Shown: positions 11,591-24,782 of the stretch, piece by piece
How positions within the stretch are numbered: position 1 is the first letter of the stretch
Layout: the number at the start of each line of letters is the position of its first letter
From: Temnothorax longispinosus
Taxonomy: Eukaryota > Arthropoda > Insecta > Hymenoptera > Formicidae
Reading direction: 5' to 3'
Length of the DNA: 64,000 nucleotides
Assembly: GCF_030848805.1 (NCBI RefSeq)
Contig: NC_092358.1
Coordinates: forward strand, 4,960,001 to 5,024,000
Notes under the pieces: model-generated
The model's database searches: none
What the model was told of the DNA's origin: nothing
The model's input: only the letters and a program-made list of their open reading frames with translations
Position numbers and translations under genes: made by a program

Positions 11591-14260
11591 CGCGGAGTCC
11601 GATGCGTGAAAGAAAGAAAAGGGGAAACGCGCAAAATCCACGTGAAGGAAGATTGGAGAACGGTCGGTTAAAAAGAGCGATTTCGCGCGTTGCTGTTCAT
11701 TGGTCGCGTCTCCCGCACACGGGCAATCCGCTGCCGATGGGGTCCCATGGCGCGATGATGCGATGGTTTACGAAGCGAGAGGGGGGCCCGACGAATCAAC
11801 AGGGAAGAGTGAGAGAGAAAGAGAAAGAGAGAGGGGACGGACGGTGGCAACCTCGAGGAAGCAGAGCGGTCGTCGACCCCTAAAAATACTCTTACGCATT
11901 GTGTGCCACTTCACTTCTGAGCGGTCTCGAAGCGGACGGAACGGGCCCCGGCTCTCATCCTCGCTCGGCGAGCCAGCGAGAACAAACCTCGGTGTTCACC
12001 GATTCGTTCGGTGTTACTTGTGATGCACGCATGCCATGCACCACAGGGATTCCGTACAAAGCGCGGCTTGCTGCTGCTGTCTCCCGATGCCCCGCTGGTT
12101 CCCGATCTTTCAGATCCACAAGATCGCCCCCTCTCGCACCGATCATTCCCTGGGACCACGAAGAGCTAACAGTACTTCGCTGGCTAGACTAGTCAGACAT
12201 TGAGACTGTCAGGGACGTACCGCTCGAATTTCTGGGCCCACCTTCCGTTGTCCTGCCCTTCCCGACGAACGAACTCGAGAACGAAGCTTTGGAGGGGCTG
12301 CAGATGGGTCTACGGTATCGGCTTTCGGGAAACGGGACCCTACGATCTGTGATATACCTGCATACAACGAATGCTTCAGACGCGGGAATGAGAGTCGTAT
12401 TCTAAAGTCGTATTGTAAAGTTATTACGGGACTGAACACAAGGGATGAATTCCAAGGATAGATTTTTTTATGGTAATACCGGATATCCGCGGACGACAGG
12501 CTATAAAAACTGGTATTTGCTTTCATCAATTGCGCGTAATTGACGTTAGAAATGAAAGGATTCTAACGGATCTCTCAAGGGCGAAAACGAATAACGGCAT
12601 ATTGGTTTCATTTAATTTAGACTGCATAATTCTAATAGCAATTTAAAGCTCATTGCTAAGGTATTTAATATTGGAAGTTAGTAACTTATTTTAGATTCCT
12701 AAAACCTTCATTATTTTTCTGTTAAAAAAAGCAACATGTCAAAATCGATTGAGCGTTATTATATTTATAACAAGCTCTCGAGAAAGATATTTTAATCGCC
12801 AGACAGATTACTACGGATCGATGATGTATCATATATTTCTCATAAAATAGCAAACTCGAACAGAAATGGTCGAAATTTCGTTTTAAACGGCAGACGTGAA
12901 TATTCTGGGATTGACACTCTCCAAAATTATCATGTCTAATACACAAAAATTTTACTTATTTTACATAAATTAATAATAGTAATGCAGCTACAATTATAAA
13001 TAAAATATCTCCTGATATATATATATATATATATATCTGTATGCATATTTTTGAAATATGTAGCGTTTTAAATGAAAAGAAATTATATGTACTGTTAAGG
13101 ATAGGCTTCTCAGAATTGTAACTGAGAATAGAGAAATATATTTTGACAATCTAGATTTACAAAATCTGCTTCAAAAGCATTAGTATATTTTAATTAGTAC
13201 TTTTAATTATTTGTAAATCATAATTTTACAGTTTATAAATACATATATTTTATATGCAAATAATATAATTACATTTATAATCACACAGCAATATTCACGC
13301 ACGTGCATAAGTATATACCACATTTTTGGTCAAAATATCTCGACTCCTTTTTCGATAATCAATTAGTTTCTCGCATGGAATAGAATACGATCTGGAGAAG
13401 AGTTCTCTCGATATAGGCGAAGTGAGTTGAGTTTCCGTGTGATTTATGTGTTAGGGATGAAACAAGTATCTTACTTTATGATAAGGAAAAAATCTTCCAT
13501 TTAAAAATGCTCACTTACGACATTCTTAAAAAGATTGATATTACCTCAAGTTTAACGGGGATTCTCTTTTTTCAATTCATTCTCTAAAAAAAAAACTATT
13601 AGTCTCAAAAATTATTACTCAACTCTTCCTTCTACAGCGACCGTTTAAAGATTCCATAAGTGATGCATTTTTGTATCCTCATAAGTTTCATAGACCCGTA
13701 GAATATCTGTTAAATTTATAAAAATTTAATTGCAAACTGAATTTTAATTTAATTATACCACAAAAGCGATTATTATGCTTTATTTTATGCTACTGGCGAC
13801 GTTAAGAATAATTTTCGGAGATTTTTTGTTCGCAATCTCAAAACCAGATTTGATAACGATCAGACGGGTCGCACGCCGTTACGTGCGTCACCGTAAATAT
13901 ACAATGCAAGTCAGCGCGTCTCGAGAAGAGTAAAATCGCGCTATTCATCTTTCCGACAACGGTAGCTGCTGCATCCGCTCCAAGCGACTACTCTAATTTT
14001 GCGAGAGTGGGGCCTAATCTCTCTCGTTCTCTCTGATAAAATAAACTTCGCACATCGTCGGAGTTGTAATTATTAATTTTGTCAGTAATATTTTAATTTT
14101 CGTTATTACTATGCATATACTAGGCACAAAAAATTTAAAGCATTTTTGTAGACAAGAAATAATTCGTATATCTTGAGAAACGAAGCTTGCAATTTAGAGA
14201 TCACACACAAATATTTGATTAAAATACACAAAAATTTGCATCTGAAAGAGTTAATGAGTC
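11591..14260. other. CpG-rich island followed by AT-rich DNA
   Basis: The 11600-12340 stretch is GC-rich with a GA-rich core near 11800-11850. From 12400 to 14260 it is AT-rich, with a short direct repeat of gtcgtatt(c/g)taaagt near 12390-12420 and an (AT) run. No gene is recognised. Confidence 0.6.
13015..13036. repeat. (AT)n microsatellite
   Basis: About 11 AT units. Confidence 0.9.
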
Positions 14261-14318
14261 ATTAGTTAATTATTCTGAAGGCAAAATCTATCCCTCTCCC
14301 TTTCTCTCTTTCTTTTTC

Positions 14319-14339
14319 TCTCGCTCGCTCGCTCGCTCG
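14319..14339. repeat. (TCGC)n tetranucleotide repeat
   Basis: About five TCGC units at the edge of a CT-rich stretch and CpG-rich island. Confidence 0.9.
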
Positions 14340-15458
14340 AAAATTCAATCCTAATCGCCTTCGAGGGAAGATCGCCTTCGAGGATGGTGACCGCGCGCGA
14401 CGGCGACCGTAATCGTTCTTCCGCGGCGATGTAAAAGCGAGACGCGTCGAGAGAGCCATCCTCTCCTATTCCTATCTGCACCGATGTAGGTGAAGTGGCT
14501 TTTCTAATGATACGAAGCGTGCGAGACGACGAAGACACGTCCAAGTATCTCACGCGCGCTCACCACGTGGGGAACCGCGCGCGGGGCGGTCCGCCTCTGT
14601 TACCTCTAGTAGACGAGGATGAAACGGAAGGGGGATGAGGAGGGGGAGGCGCGGCGGTGGCGGCGATGCGCGAAGTAAACTAGTGCATCCCCGGAGCCGG
14701 AGAACCGCGCGCGGCGGCGTGTGCAACACGTAACGACGTGTTGTAAGGAGAGTATTTTCAAGGGGGGTTAACGAACCCGAGAGGCGCCGAGTCGGCCATC
14801 TTCGCCGGTCGTGTCTTACTTTGCGCTTCCACAACTCCTCGCGAGCCTGCCTGGCTTCGCCGACGACGACGCGGGGCACCGGCTCGATGACGGCGCTGCT
14901 GCCGAGGGAAATCGGCCATTTTTTTCTCCCGATTCCGCGAACGTGATTTTAATTTGAGTTCCGTTCGAAAGTCGATCTCCACGGGCTAAGCTCGGAGCGG
15001 CCGCGGCGGTGGCGCTACGTCGAGCTTATTCGCGCGCCGGATGCTCCGTTCATCGCGCGGCGCGCGGTTCGCGCGACGCGGCTCTAAATAGGGGAAAGCG
15101 ATTATTGAGCGCTGAATTGGCTTATCCAAAATGTGAATAAAATAAATCAGACTCTGACGAATATAACGGTCGTACAATTTTGGGTAAATCAATTGGACTT
15201 ATATTAATAGGATATTATTTTGGTTATCCAAAATTCCAATTTTGATTGCGGTCGGCAAATTTCTGCAACGTACGAATGACCTGAGTATAAACGCATGTAT
15301 ATTCGCCTCGCGATTTATCTCGCAATCCCAATATAAACGTACTAGCAACTACCGCGAGTCGTGAAGCTATGCGGATGCTCCGATGCTGCAACTGCGTCCA
15401 AGGTGAAGGTATCTCCGTGAAAAGTGGCGATTCAGCGTGACCACCGACGGGCCGCCGC

Positions 15459-15482
15459 GTCGCGCCGCGCCGCGCCGCGCCG
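15459..15482. repeat. (CGCGC)n pentanucleotide repeat
   Basis: Four to five CGCGC units, one of the most CpG-dense spots in the window. Confidence 0.9.
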
Positions 15483-17234
15483 TACGCAATACACGCGGTA
15501 ACGACAAGTTAGCTAAGTAGTGCAAGCGTAAGAGAGTGCTCGGCTCTAGAGGTCAGTAACCACTCGCGATCGCTCCGTTCCGTTCCGGTTACCCGCTCCG
15601 GCGCGGCACGGGCGATCGCTCGCTGCCACCTTCTCTCTAGAGCTCACCTATTAGCGTTTTCGCGTTCGAGGAAAACGACGAGCTATTCCGTCTAACTTTT
15701 TGCACGGCAGAAGCTCGCCCTACGCCGTATAATGACGTTACGAGTTCTCTCGTGGCGGCACCGTTATTCGGATGTGATAAGTATCTAAATTCCCATTTAC
15801 GCAGTCCTTCCGAGGGAACTTTCTCGGTCCCAGGAAAACGTAGAGCGCGATTTTATATGTTATAAGCAACAAGTTTAAGTTTTCTGCAGAGTAAATGCAG
15901 ATATATATATATATAAGATTGCATGCACGGTAGAGAAAAGATTGAACTACGTGATTAATATTCTTCACACAGTCAAGTAATATACTCAAATAATTTATCT
16001 TTTGCGTGGAAAATGACATAAACATAATCTCTACCGTCGACTTTAACTAAAAATATAATTCTTCCTTTTTTTTTTAATTGAGATTTTTATAAAAAACCCA
16101 GCTCTCAACAGCCATGACTTTCTTTCCAATAAGGATGCACTAACATTCTCAGAGCTCCAATTACTAGATATCCATCTTCTTACTTTTTATGGAACGCGAG
16201 GCTTTAACGTTAATTTAATTCACCCTCCGATTCCATTCATTCATGATAACATCACGTAACAAGAAAATGTTTCATTACAATTTCATTCTTTGAATAAGTC
16301 GAGCTTACTAATGAAATGTGATCCTGAGTTTAATTATCGACCGTGAAAAAAATCGATTGGAGACGAGAGAATGTTTGAGAAATTACGCCTCAAAGCAACG
16401 ACATTCCATTCGCGAATCGTTCAATGATATTCCGTTACCGTGCGATTTCCTGTTCGGATCGCATCCTTCTTCCACGAGTACCCATCTTATTCTTGCCACC
16501 CGAAGTGCCACCGGATGGTGATTGATGTGAAATGTCGGTGCCCACGGATTGCCTTAAATCATCACGTTAAATCTCTTCAGCGGCAATAAAATAAAATTTA
16601 TACGTCACAATAAAATACGTCACAAAAAATTTACAAATTTCTTGATTTTTTTATATTACATACGTCAAACTTAAAAATCTAATAAACAAATAAAAATTAA
16701 TTTACGGTTTCAAATAATAATTAATGTTAAAGAATTTAACATGGAAATTTGACATTGTCATAATTTAGTACTAATTTGTTTCATTTTTATTTCGATATCT
16801 TTTTAATAAAAAAGTGTCAATTTTTTTTTTTAAAGCCCAACTTGCTATTATTGAAATACATGATTCCAAGGAAACAGAGTCCAGTTTCGAGAATCTAACT
16901 AAATTCTAACTATCGATCTCTATATATCAGTATCTAATTATAAATTAATTATGTTACAAGACTGAATTTATCCCAATGTGTTTTTCAAATAAAAATATCC
17001 TGTATATCGTTATAGTACAATGATCTCACTGCTTCGTACGTGTTACGCAACTCGAATCGTATAGATTTATAAATCGGATAGAGTTGGTTTCGTTAGCCGT
17101 GCCGAGGAATTACGTAGGCGTCAACTCCGGAGACTTCAATGCCAGATAGGAGACTGGCGAGCGCGAAGCTTACCAGATGCCGATGAAGCCATAGCCGTAT
17201 CTCTATATCCGTTCGTACATTGGCAAGGCTGATG

Positions 17235-17254
17235 TTTTTGTGTTAACACAAAAA
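17235..17254. repeat. 20-bp perfect palindrome
   Basis: tttttgtgttaacacaaaaa is its own reverse complement, with a GTTAAC centre. It lies in gene-free DNA. Confidence 0.8.
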
Positions 17255-17629
17255 ATACGAACCGCACAAAATCGACGCTCTTCGACTGGCAAGCGGCTTT
17301 ATCGCGATCGTGACGATCGGCTTCGTACAATATAGTACCTCTCGGCTACATCGCGGCAACATAGAACTCTTACAAATTGCGGTATAATATTGCAAAGATA
17401 TTACAGAGGCATGGAATTGCAAAGTACAAGGTTGTAGGAATATTGCAGTAACAGACCGCCCGATATATCAACGATATCTCGGCTTTGATAAATAAAATCG
17501 ATGCACTAAGAAATATAGTGATTACCATTGGCACGATAAAAGTAGAAAAATGACTGTGATTTATTGCAACTATTTCGACATTACTTATCTATGAGTAGAA
17601 TTCAAATTTAAACAGCTATTAGCTTATTT

Positions 17630-17652
17630 AGAAAGATAATTATTATCTTTCT
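17630..17652. repeat. 23-bp palindrome
   Basis: agaaagataat and attatctttct flank a single T. It is a perfect 11-bp inverted repeat in AT-rich DNA. Confidence 0.7.
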
Positions 17653-18224
17653 ATAAAGATACATTATATCTCAGATTGTGTGACAACATTACTCAAAAGA
17701 GTTTGTTATTAAAAGTAAAATTAAAATCTGAACAACGCAGATAATATGTATTCATATTCAAGAATATACTTTATATATACTTGTAATAGTTATTTAAGTT
17801 TGCTTTGTATCAAAATTTAATTTATGTCGTTTTTGAGATATCTCAATCATATAATTTCCATTGTAATTGTCTGTTAAAATGTAAATTATGACTAATTTAC
17901 GAAGCATTCTCATAAATTTTGAAATAATCAAAACTAAACAAGTAATTAATTAACGTTTTATATAAGGGATAACGTCGATTATAATAAGAACCATCTGTTC
18001 AGCGACAACGGTCATCGGAAACGCAGACGAAATCGAGAGGGGCACATTTCTCGCGCGCGGTGGAAGGTAGACAAGGTAGCTAAAAACAAAACCGCAATAT
18101 ACGTTGATCGCCGTCGTTATCGGTCATCTCCGTCGTCTCATCAGCGGCCACCAGATTCCCCGTCGTTGCCCGTCGGCCGTTAAGAGATCCGAGGACTGAT
18201 GGCACACGGATACTCGATGGAGCC

Positions 18225-18486
18225 TTGCCGTTTCACGGCATCTCGTAAGCAAAATCGATGCGAATATAATGCTGGCGATCGGACGACTCGTATTTTCGGA
18301 GGTCAGTAACCAGAAGAAATGGAGAGGGCATACTTGGGCAAGCATTCGAAGAGAGTAATGCCGTAGATTGCCGTTATACGGTATTTCGTAAGGAACAAAT
18401 TTCCTAAAATCCATCTTACTAGCGAATATGATGATCGGCTTGTATTTTCGGAGGTCAGTAACCAGAGAACGTGGAAGGCATGCTCG
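18225..18486. repeat. Diverged tandem duplication, about 115-bp units
   Basis: Copy A (about 18225-18336) and copy B (about 18368-18486) share in order ttgccgtt.acgg, tcgtaag, gcgaatat.atg, gatcgg and then a near-identical tattttcggaggtcagtaac block followed by ggcat. The copies are in different reading frames, so they are non-coding. Each carries the aggtcagtaacca motif discussed in the findings. Confidence 0.65.
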
Positions 18487-18880
18487 TTCGCCGTTCATAA
18501 GGAGGGAGACGGAAGAAGAGACCTACACGCGTATATGCTCGAGGTAGACTCCAAAGAGGACAGTGGAAAATGTTCGGGATGGAGGGGATGCAGAAGGAGA
18601 GAGAAGGACAGAACGGAGTAAGAGATTGAGAAAAAGAGAAGAGAAAGGATGAATTAACAGACAGGGAAAAGGATGGAATGAAGAATAAAGGCAGAATATA
18701 TAAAAGAGAGAGAGAGAAAGAGAAAGAAGACGCGGAGTAGGAGACAAGTAAAAAGAAGTAAGAGACAGGGAAAGGGAAAGAAGGAGAGACAGAGTAGAAC
18801 GTATTGGAAAAGAGACTAGGAAAAGGAAGGATGAAGTAGGAGACAGAGGAAAAGAGGCAAGGAGAGACAGGGAAGGTGGA

Positions 18881-18922
<42 letters not shown>

Positions 18923-19230
18923 AGAGTAAGAAAAGGGAAAGACAAAATAAGAGGAAGAGTCGGAGGAAAAGAGGGAGGAAAAGAGAGAAGAAAAGAGAAC
19001 GCTAGCACCCACGGAAGGAAAGAGATAAACCGAAGAGAAGATGGAACGAAGAATAAAACAAAGCGAGTCGGTGATGAGCACGAAGAAAATTCTCAAACTT
19101 TAAATGTTAATAAAAGTGTGGAATCTCGAATCTACCTATTCTTAACACTTCCGTATTCTTGGCATTACGTCTGTACGCTGAAAGTGCTGCAAAACAATCT
19201 CATTCCACGCGCCATTGGCGTAGACTATGG
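18487..19230. other. Long polypurine (GA-rich) tract
   Basis: From about 18570 to 19060 the + strand is overwhelmingly A and G, with a pure (GA)n core. Reverse-strand Ser/Phe/Leu-rich open frames of 161 and 213 codons here are stop-free only because of the composition. Such tracts can adopt triplex structures. Confidence 0.75.
18882..18920. repeat. (GA)n microsatellite inside a long polypurine tract
   Basis: About 19 uninterrupted GA units. It sits in a purine-rich + strand stretch covering roughly 18570-19060. Confidence 0.95.
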
Positions 19231-20581
19231 ACTAAAGTTAAAGTTCTACAAATAACAAAATTTGCTTTGATAATATGATAAAAATAGAAAAGCTGGATAT
19301 TTTAGAGGGCGGAAATCTAAGAATAAAAGGATACACGGCAAAGCGAACGCAGCGACGATCAGACACCCAGGGCACGGTAATAAGGAGGACGAGAGGGGTC
19401 CAACGCAGGCGAAAGGGAGACGAGCACGAGGAGGATGAGGTGCAAGAGAAGGTGAAGGAGGCGAGTGATAGCGTACACACGGGAGAGAAGAACTCGATGC
19501 CGAGCGATGCTGAAAACGGGGGTGGGGAAGAGTACCGTTGCTTCTGTCGATGGGGAATGCCGGCGTGCGCGCACGAACGAAACGAATAACCCGCCTGTAT
19601 ACCGCGGCGAGCACCAACCTGGACGGAACGAACGAGGAAAGACAACGTGGCGCGGAGGAGGAAAAGAGGGAACGGACGATCGTACCAACAAGCGAGCGAG
19701 AACCAACGAACCAACGAAGGAACCGAGTGCGCAGCACGAGGTGTTCACCGCGTGGCCGTAAAGAGAGAACAAGCAACGCCGCGAGAGAACCAACGGCCCA
19801 TCGTCGTCATCGCGGCTCTGCCTCCTCTTCCTTCCTTAGTCCCCTCGCTGGTCCCCTCGTGCATACCCACACAGAGACACGCAGCACGCATACACCAACC
19901 GCGGTACGCACGCACGTAGGCCCGCCCGCCTGCTCGCGGCCTGCCTACGTGGGTCACGCACACGTGCGAGAGCGAGAGCACGGGCAAGGAGACACCTAGA
20001 CTCACCTTACCCGCTTCGTACTCGTCAGTTGGAACCACGCGGCTCCGCACGGTGTACACGACCGTACGTCAAGGACGAGGCAGTCCTCGACTGCCGGCGC
20101 GGATCAAGAAAGGGAGAGAGAGAAAGAGGGAGAAAAAGAAGAGAGAGGAGTCCTGACGCGCGCGATTACGAGAAAGCCGCACTCTCAGTTCGACCATCTC
20201 GTCGTAACCGGCCAGCACGCGCGAAAGGGTGCGAAAACGTTCCGCGACGATAATAAACTAAACATCGGCAGCGCAACGATACAGCTGAGGGAGTCTCTTT
20301 CGTGGGTGGTGCACCGCGAATGCGGGATACCGTCAAAACATTGTGACATTGCGCTACGAGATCGTCTCCCGCCGGGTGGTACTCCGATACTTCAGTGTCA
20401 AAGAAATCGTAGAAACAATCGCGAGACGTGAATCGCGGCAGTACGATCGGTTGACACGATATCGATGGTGGATTATCAGCCGGACGTCGCAGGACTGGAG
20501 ATATGTCAGTGACTTCGACGTGTGAACTTTGACAGTTCGTCGTGAGAGGATCCACCGGCTGCCAGGCAGACACGTCGCAAG
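19231..20581 (+). other. CpG-rich island ending in a consensus splice donor; candidate non-coding first exon
   Basis: GC- and CpG-rich DNA from about 19340 ends in CAAG|GTAAGT, with the exon side ending at 20581. This is an ideal match to the donor consensus, and AT-rich intron-like DNA begins directly after. An upstream CpG-rich block plus strong donor is the pattern of a first exon. The nearest downstream + strand coding exon is Blimp-1 at 46651, so a 26-kb first intron is possible. No convincing coding frame reaches the donor. This is an inference without transcript evidence. Confidence 0.35.
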
Positions 20582-23500
20582 GTAAGTCCGATAAATTGTA
20601 TGATAATATCACTTCGAGAGGTAGAGTTATAATACAAATATACCACTTAGACACTCTGCAATCGTTTTGTCCAATCTTGGTATACGAGGCTTCTCACAAT
20701 GCAAACATAAACCCACGATTAGAAAAATAATTCATAATAATAATGTCGATATACTTTAAAAAAGATTAATCAACCTTTTTACACGAAACTGAAATGACGT
20801 CAACACTTTCTCTGGAAATTTACCATTTCGTAGAATCGGTGTTAAATTTTAATTTCACAATTACTTATTTTTGAACGAGAAACCGTCTTCGCGTACATGT
20901 CAGATTCTAAGCTTAAATATTGCAAATTGCATCACATCGCGTTTAAAGGAGATAACAAGGTTAAGCTGTTTGCTTTTGAAAGACGAATCCAAGTTATCAG
21001 ATCTTGAGGTTTACGGCAACGCAAGCTTTTCAGCGACTTCATAATCAAAGATTACTACATGATGTACGTTAGCAGCAATGAACGTGAAACGATTAGCGTT
21101 CTTAAATTGCATATAAATTGGTTGATTGCCATTACAATGTATTTATAACCTTTATCTTGATATACAAGCCCCTCTTGTATCCTAATAGATTTAAAGTAAT
21201 TTAACGTAAAGTAAATATCGAATTTGTATTAAATCATTATATAAATACGTTCCTAGAATGCAGATGCAAGGGATGATATTTCACTGCTATTGTAATATAA
21301 TTTGTAGCGAATTAAATTAATGTGCGACATAATGGCAAACGATCGGAAATCTCATTAAAATTAAGTCAAGAACTAATCCTGAAAAGCGTGACGCTTTTCT
21401 TCCACATTATCGAATTAAACGCGCGCAAATCCGCCCTCGTTCGTTATTAATACTCGCATCCGCAATTTCATCGGGATATCATTACGATGCAAATCGTCGT
21501 AAATAAATCAAGAGGTATCAATGTGCATTATAATCTGGTCAAATCCCATTAAACTTGATCGTTGTTTTTTTAAGTCTCCGCGCGTACGCTGGCGGTTAAC
21601 AAAACCAGGTATAACGAACCGGCAAGCAGAAAATAAAATGAATAAATTAGCGACAATGCAGCGACGGAGCCCAACAATTATGCAATTTTGCATAACGGTC
21701 CATCGGGACGGCGAGCAAGTCGGATAAAACGGCGAGCATAATCGCGCGGAACGAAAATTAATATATACGAGGCAGTCCCGAGTACTTTGAACCCTTCGAT
21801 ATACACGTTACGTCACGGGAGATGCTCTTCGAATACAGAAAGTGTTTCTTCACGCTCGTTCTTCGAGAGCCTCCGTGTGTCCATAACGGTACCAGGACCA
21901 AGCCGAAAGTCTGGAAAAAAACAACGGTAAAAGCAATAACACAGTCCGTGTTTTGCGGAGTACCGCGGTACTACAACATACGGTTCATTTTTCATACAAT
22001 ATATCATCTCGCTTCATTTCAATCGCATTCGAAACCGATGTTATTTTAGCAAAATCTATCTGCGATACAAAAAGTCAATTATAATCTTTTCATTATTTAC
22101 GAACAAAGCATAAAAACTGTTGAATTTTTCGAAATAGAGATTCTGTACAATATAAAGTATAATCTCAGTTTCATTTTCATATGATAATAAATTACTAAAA
22201 TTGATATCCTAAAATTGTAAACAACACAATAGCAAACTAATAAAAAAGATATCTTGAACATATGTATTAACCGATAATTCGTGCAACAAATCAACATTTA
22301 ATTTATCTTTTTTTCCGAGACAATGGAAAAAATGAGAAATCGTTAAATAGTATTTTTTTTTATACAATGTGAACTCTCAAGAGGTCATTGAACCAAAAAT
22401 TAATAACTGTTTACCGACCATTCAAACTTTTCTGCAGTGATTCTCGACAAAGCCATGAATTATAAATGATTATATTATAGATTTTCCTTTTATTTTTTTT
22501 ATAGAATAAACAATGGATCTTTTTACGTGACATCATCTTGTTGCGCAGTTGTTAACCGAGCATAATATCGACTCATAACTGAGTGAATGATCGGAACCGT
22601 GTGCCTGTCATAGGAACGAGAGGTGTGCGGGGAAACACCGTTAAACGCATGTATTTCCTAATATGACATAACGGTGTGTGTTGCGGCCTCCCACTTTTTC
22701 TTCGGCCGAACGAAATTTTCGTCGGCGCGTAACTCACGGTCCAGCCGAGGAAAATCTCGGCTCGGAGAAGAACGACGTTTCTCATTTGAAACAAAATCCC
22801 AAACGCGGACAACGATAAAAGAGGAAGCGAGACGGGGAAGGGAAAGGCACGGGGAGTGGAAAATTGTTGAGGCGTCAAAGGATTACGAAGTATAAAGGAA
22901 GTCGAGAGCGGAAACGAGTCCTTTGTACCTACGGCCCACGTTTCCTATCGGGCGTTGCTTCAAGAAATACGAAGAGACTTGTCTTTATCGAATGCGCACC
23001 ATGATTTAATAATCGCAAAATAGAAAGATGGGTCTCCAGAAAATCCGATAATTTGATTCTATAGTTTATGAGACGTTATATAAAATTCTAAAATAGGGAT
23101 ACAAATTTATATGTATGTGAAATCCTTTATTCCATAAACGCCCGCGCTGTTATTATTAATTCTTCAAAAAAATTATATTTTCTTAAAATAATGATGTGTA
23201 TATATATAATAGAAATGTAAGAATATAAATATTGAAATATATATATATATAGATAATATTTAAATAAGCATTAAAAGTTATGTGCTGAAAAATCTAAATG
23301 TAAATAACTTATGAACTTATCACTATATTAAATTTTACACGTCTCTAATTTGATATATCCAGTAAAGAATTAATTGCATGAGAAATAACACGACTGACTA
23401 TCTATATCAAATGTAAATTTAGAGAATATTTTTAAGTATGTCACACAATGGTTTCCATTTTCGACCTCTTTATTGCAAATATGTAGAAATAAATAGACTC

Positions 23501-24353
23501 TATATCTGAAATTTACAATAGCCGTTTGTTTATCTACCAATATAAATTAGATAACATTAAATCAGAAACTTTCAAGAATTTTTTAATTTCTATTTTGTTT
23601 GTAATATAAAAAACTTTGTTATAACGTAACATATATCTACGACCCTGCTTTGATCAAATAATGTTTTAAGTAAAACCAGTCAGAAACAAAAAAAGATACC
23701 ATAATTTATTATTAATAAACGATTGTTAGAATAATGTAAAATAGGAATTGAAATTGTGCGATTTCGACATAATTATTATGGCACGCAAATCTATAATCAA
23801 TTTTATAACCACTTTAAATAATCTCATAACTTAAAAAATACTGAGACGCATACGAAATTGCCATATGCATATGCTGTCCTATTTTTGCAAATTCTTCCAT
23901 ATATAATTTCGAGAGAATAGTTTTTATATATTTACCGAGAATGCGCAAACGCGAAAATCCATTTAAGATATTTACGGTTCGCGGCATTCGCAGCGCCGCA
24001 AATCGAGCTTCCCCGGAATTGTACCGGTTTTGATTTATCGATTCAACATCCTTCGTCCCGTGACGCTGCAACGCCTAAATGTCCTGCGAGCGTGATGCCA
24101 CGCTAGGATATTTTCAGGTGCCGGTCCGGCCAATCTCGATGGCCGGTACCGTTTTCTCGCGTGTTACAGGATAAGTGCTTTTCGATTTTGAGAATGGCAC
24201 GCTGTGGGAGAGGATAATAACGCTTGCAGGTGCCTACTAATGTGACATAACGGTATCCGCAGCCGCGGTTCGTAGCCGCGGTCACTGCGAACTTGCGTAT
24301 ATGTAATCATTTTGGGACGGGAGGTGGGGCGAGGGGTGGGAGAAGTGGAGGTA

Positions 24354-24378
24354 AGAGAGAGAGAGAGAGAGAGAGAGA
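24354..24378. repeat. (GA)n microsatellite
   Basis: About 12 GA units following a G-rich stretch (24314-24352) and followed by more GA- and G-rich sequence. Confidence 0.9.
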
Positions 24379-24750
24379 AAACGAGAGAGAAGGGCGAGGG
24401 GAGGGGGACGGTCGATTTATTGGAACGGTCGTTGCACTTTTCGTACGGGGGGCACTGATCGAAAAGATCCGTACTTTCTTGTATGTCCGCGAAGCGCCCG
24501 AAGATCGAGAGATATTCCCAATCCTAGCATCATTCGATTCGACTTGATGTTTATTTGCTTCTAGCATTATCAATTTTCAATTAGACACAATAAAGATTTT
24601 ATCTTTACGATAATAATAAGGATTATTATTGGTTCTACTCGATAAACTCATTACATTTTTATTGTAGAAAGCAGAAGCAGAGAAAGAACGTCAGTCTGAT
24701 GCAATGTTTTCGGAAAGGATATATAAATTTCAATAAATATATTACAAACA

Positions 24751-24782
24751 CATACACACACACACACACGCACACGCACACA
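24751..24782. repeat. (CA)n microsatellite, interrupted
   Basis: CA units with two CG interruptions. Confidence 0.9.

Larger units (their letters stand above)
14261..15740. other. CpG-rich island pair
   Basis: The 14290-15110 and 15400-15740 stretches are strongly CpG-rich, and both carry short tandem CG-rich repeats. An aggtcagtaacca motif occurs at 15550-15562. Arg/Pro-rich frames on the reverse strand are composition artefacts. A promoter or enhancer role is plausible but unproven. Confidence 0.55.
15741..18220. other. AT-rich gene-free region
   Basis: Two perfect palindromes (17235-17254 and 17630-17652) are the only structured items seen. No gene is recognised. Confidence 0.7.

Noticed and set aside
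18455..19096. Reverse-strand open frames of 213 and 161 codons, Ser/Phe/Leu-rich
   Set aside because: They are stop-free only because the opposite strand is polypurine. There is no domain, and several frames are open at once.
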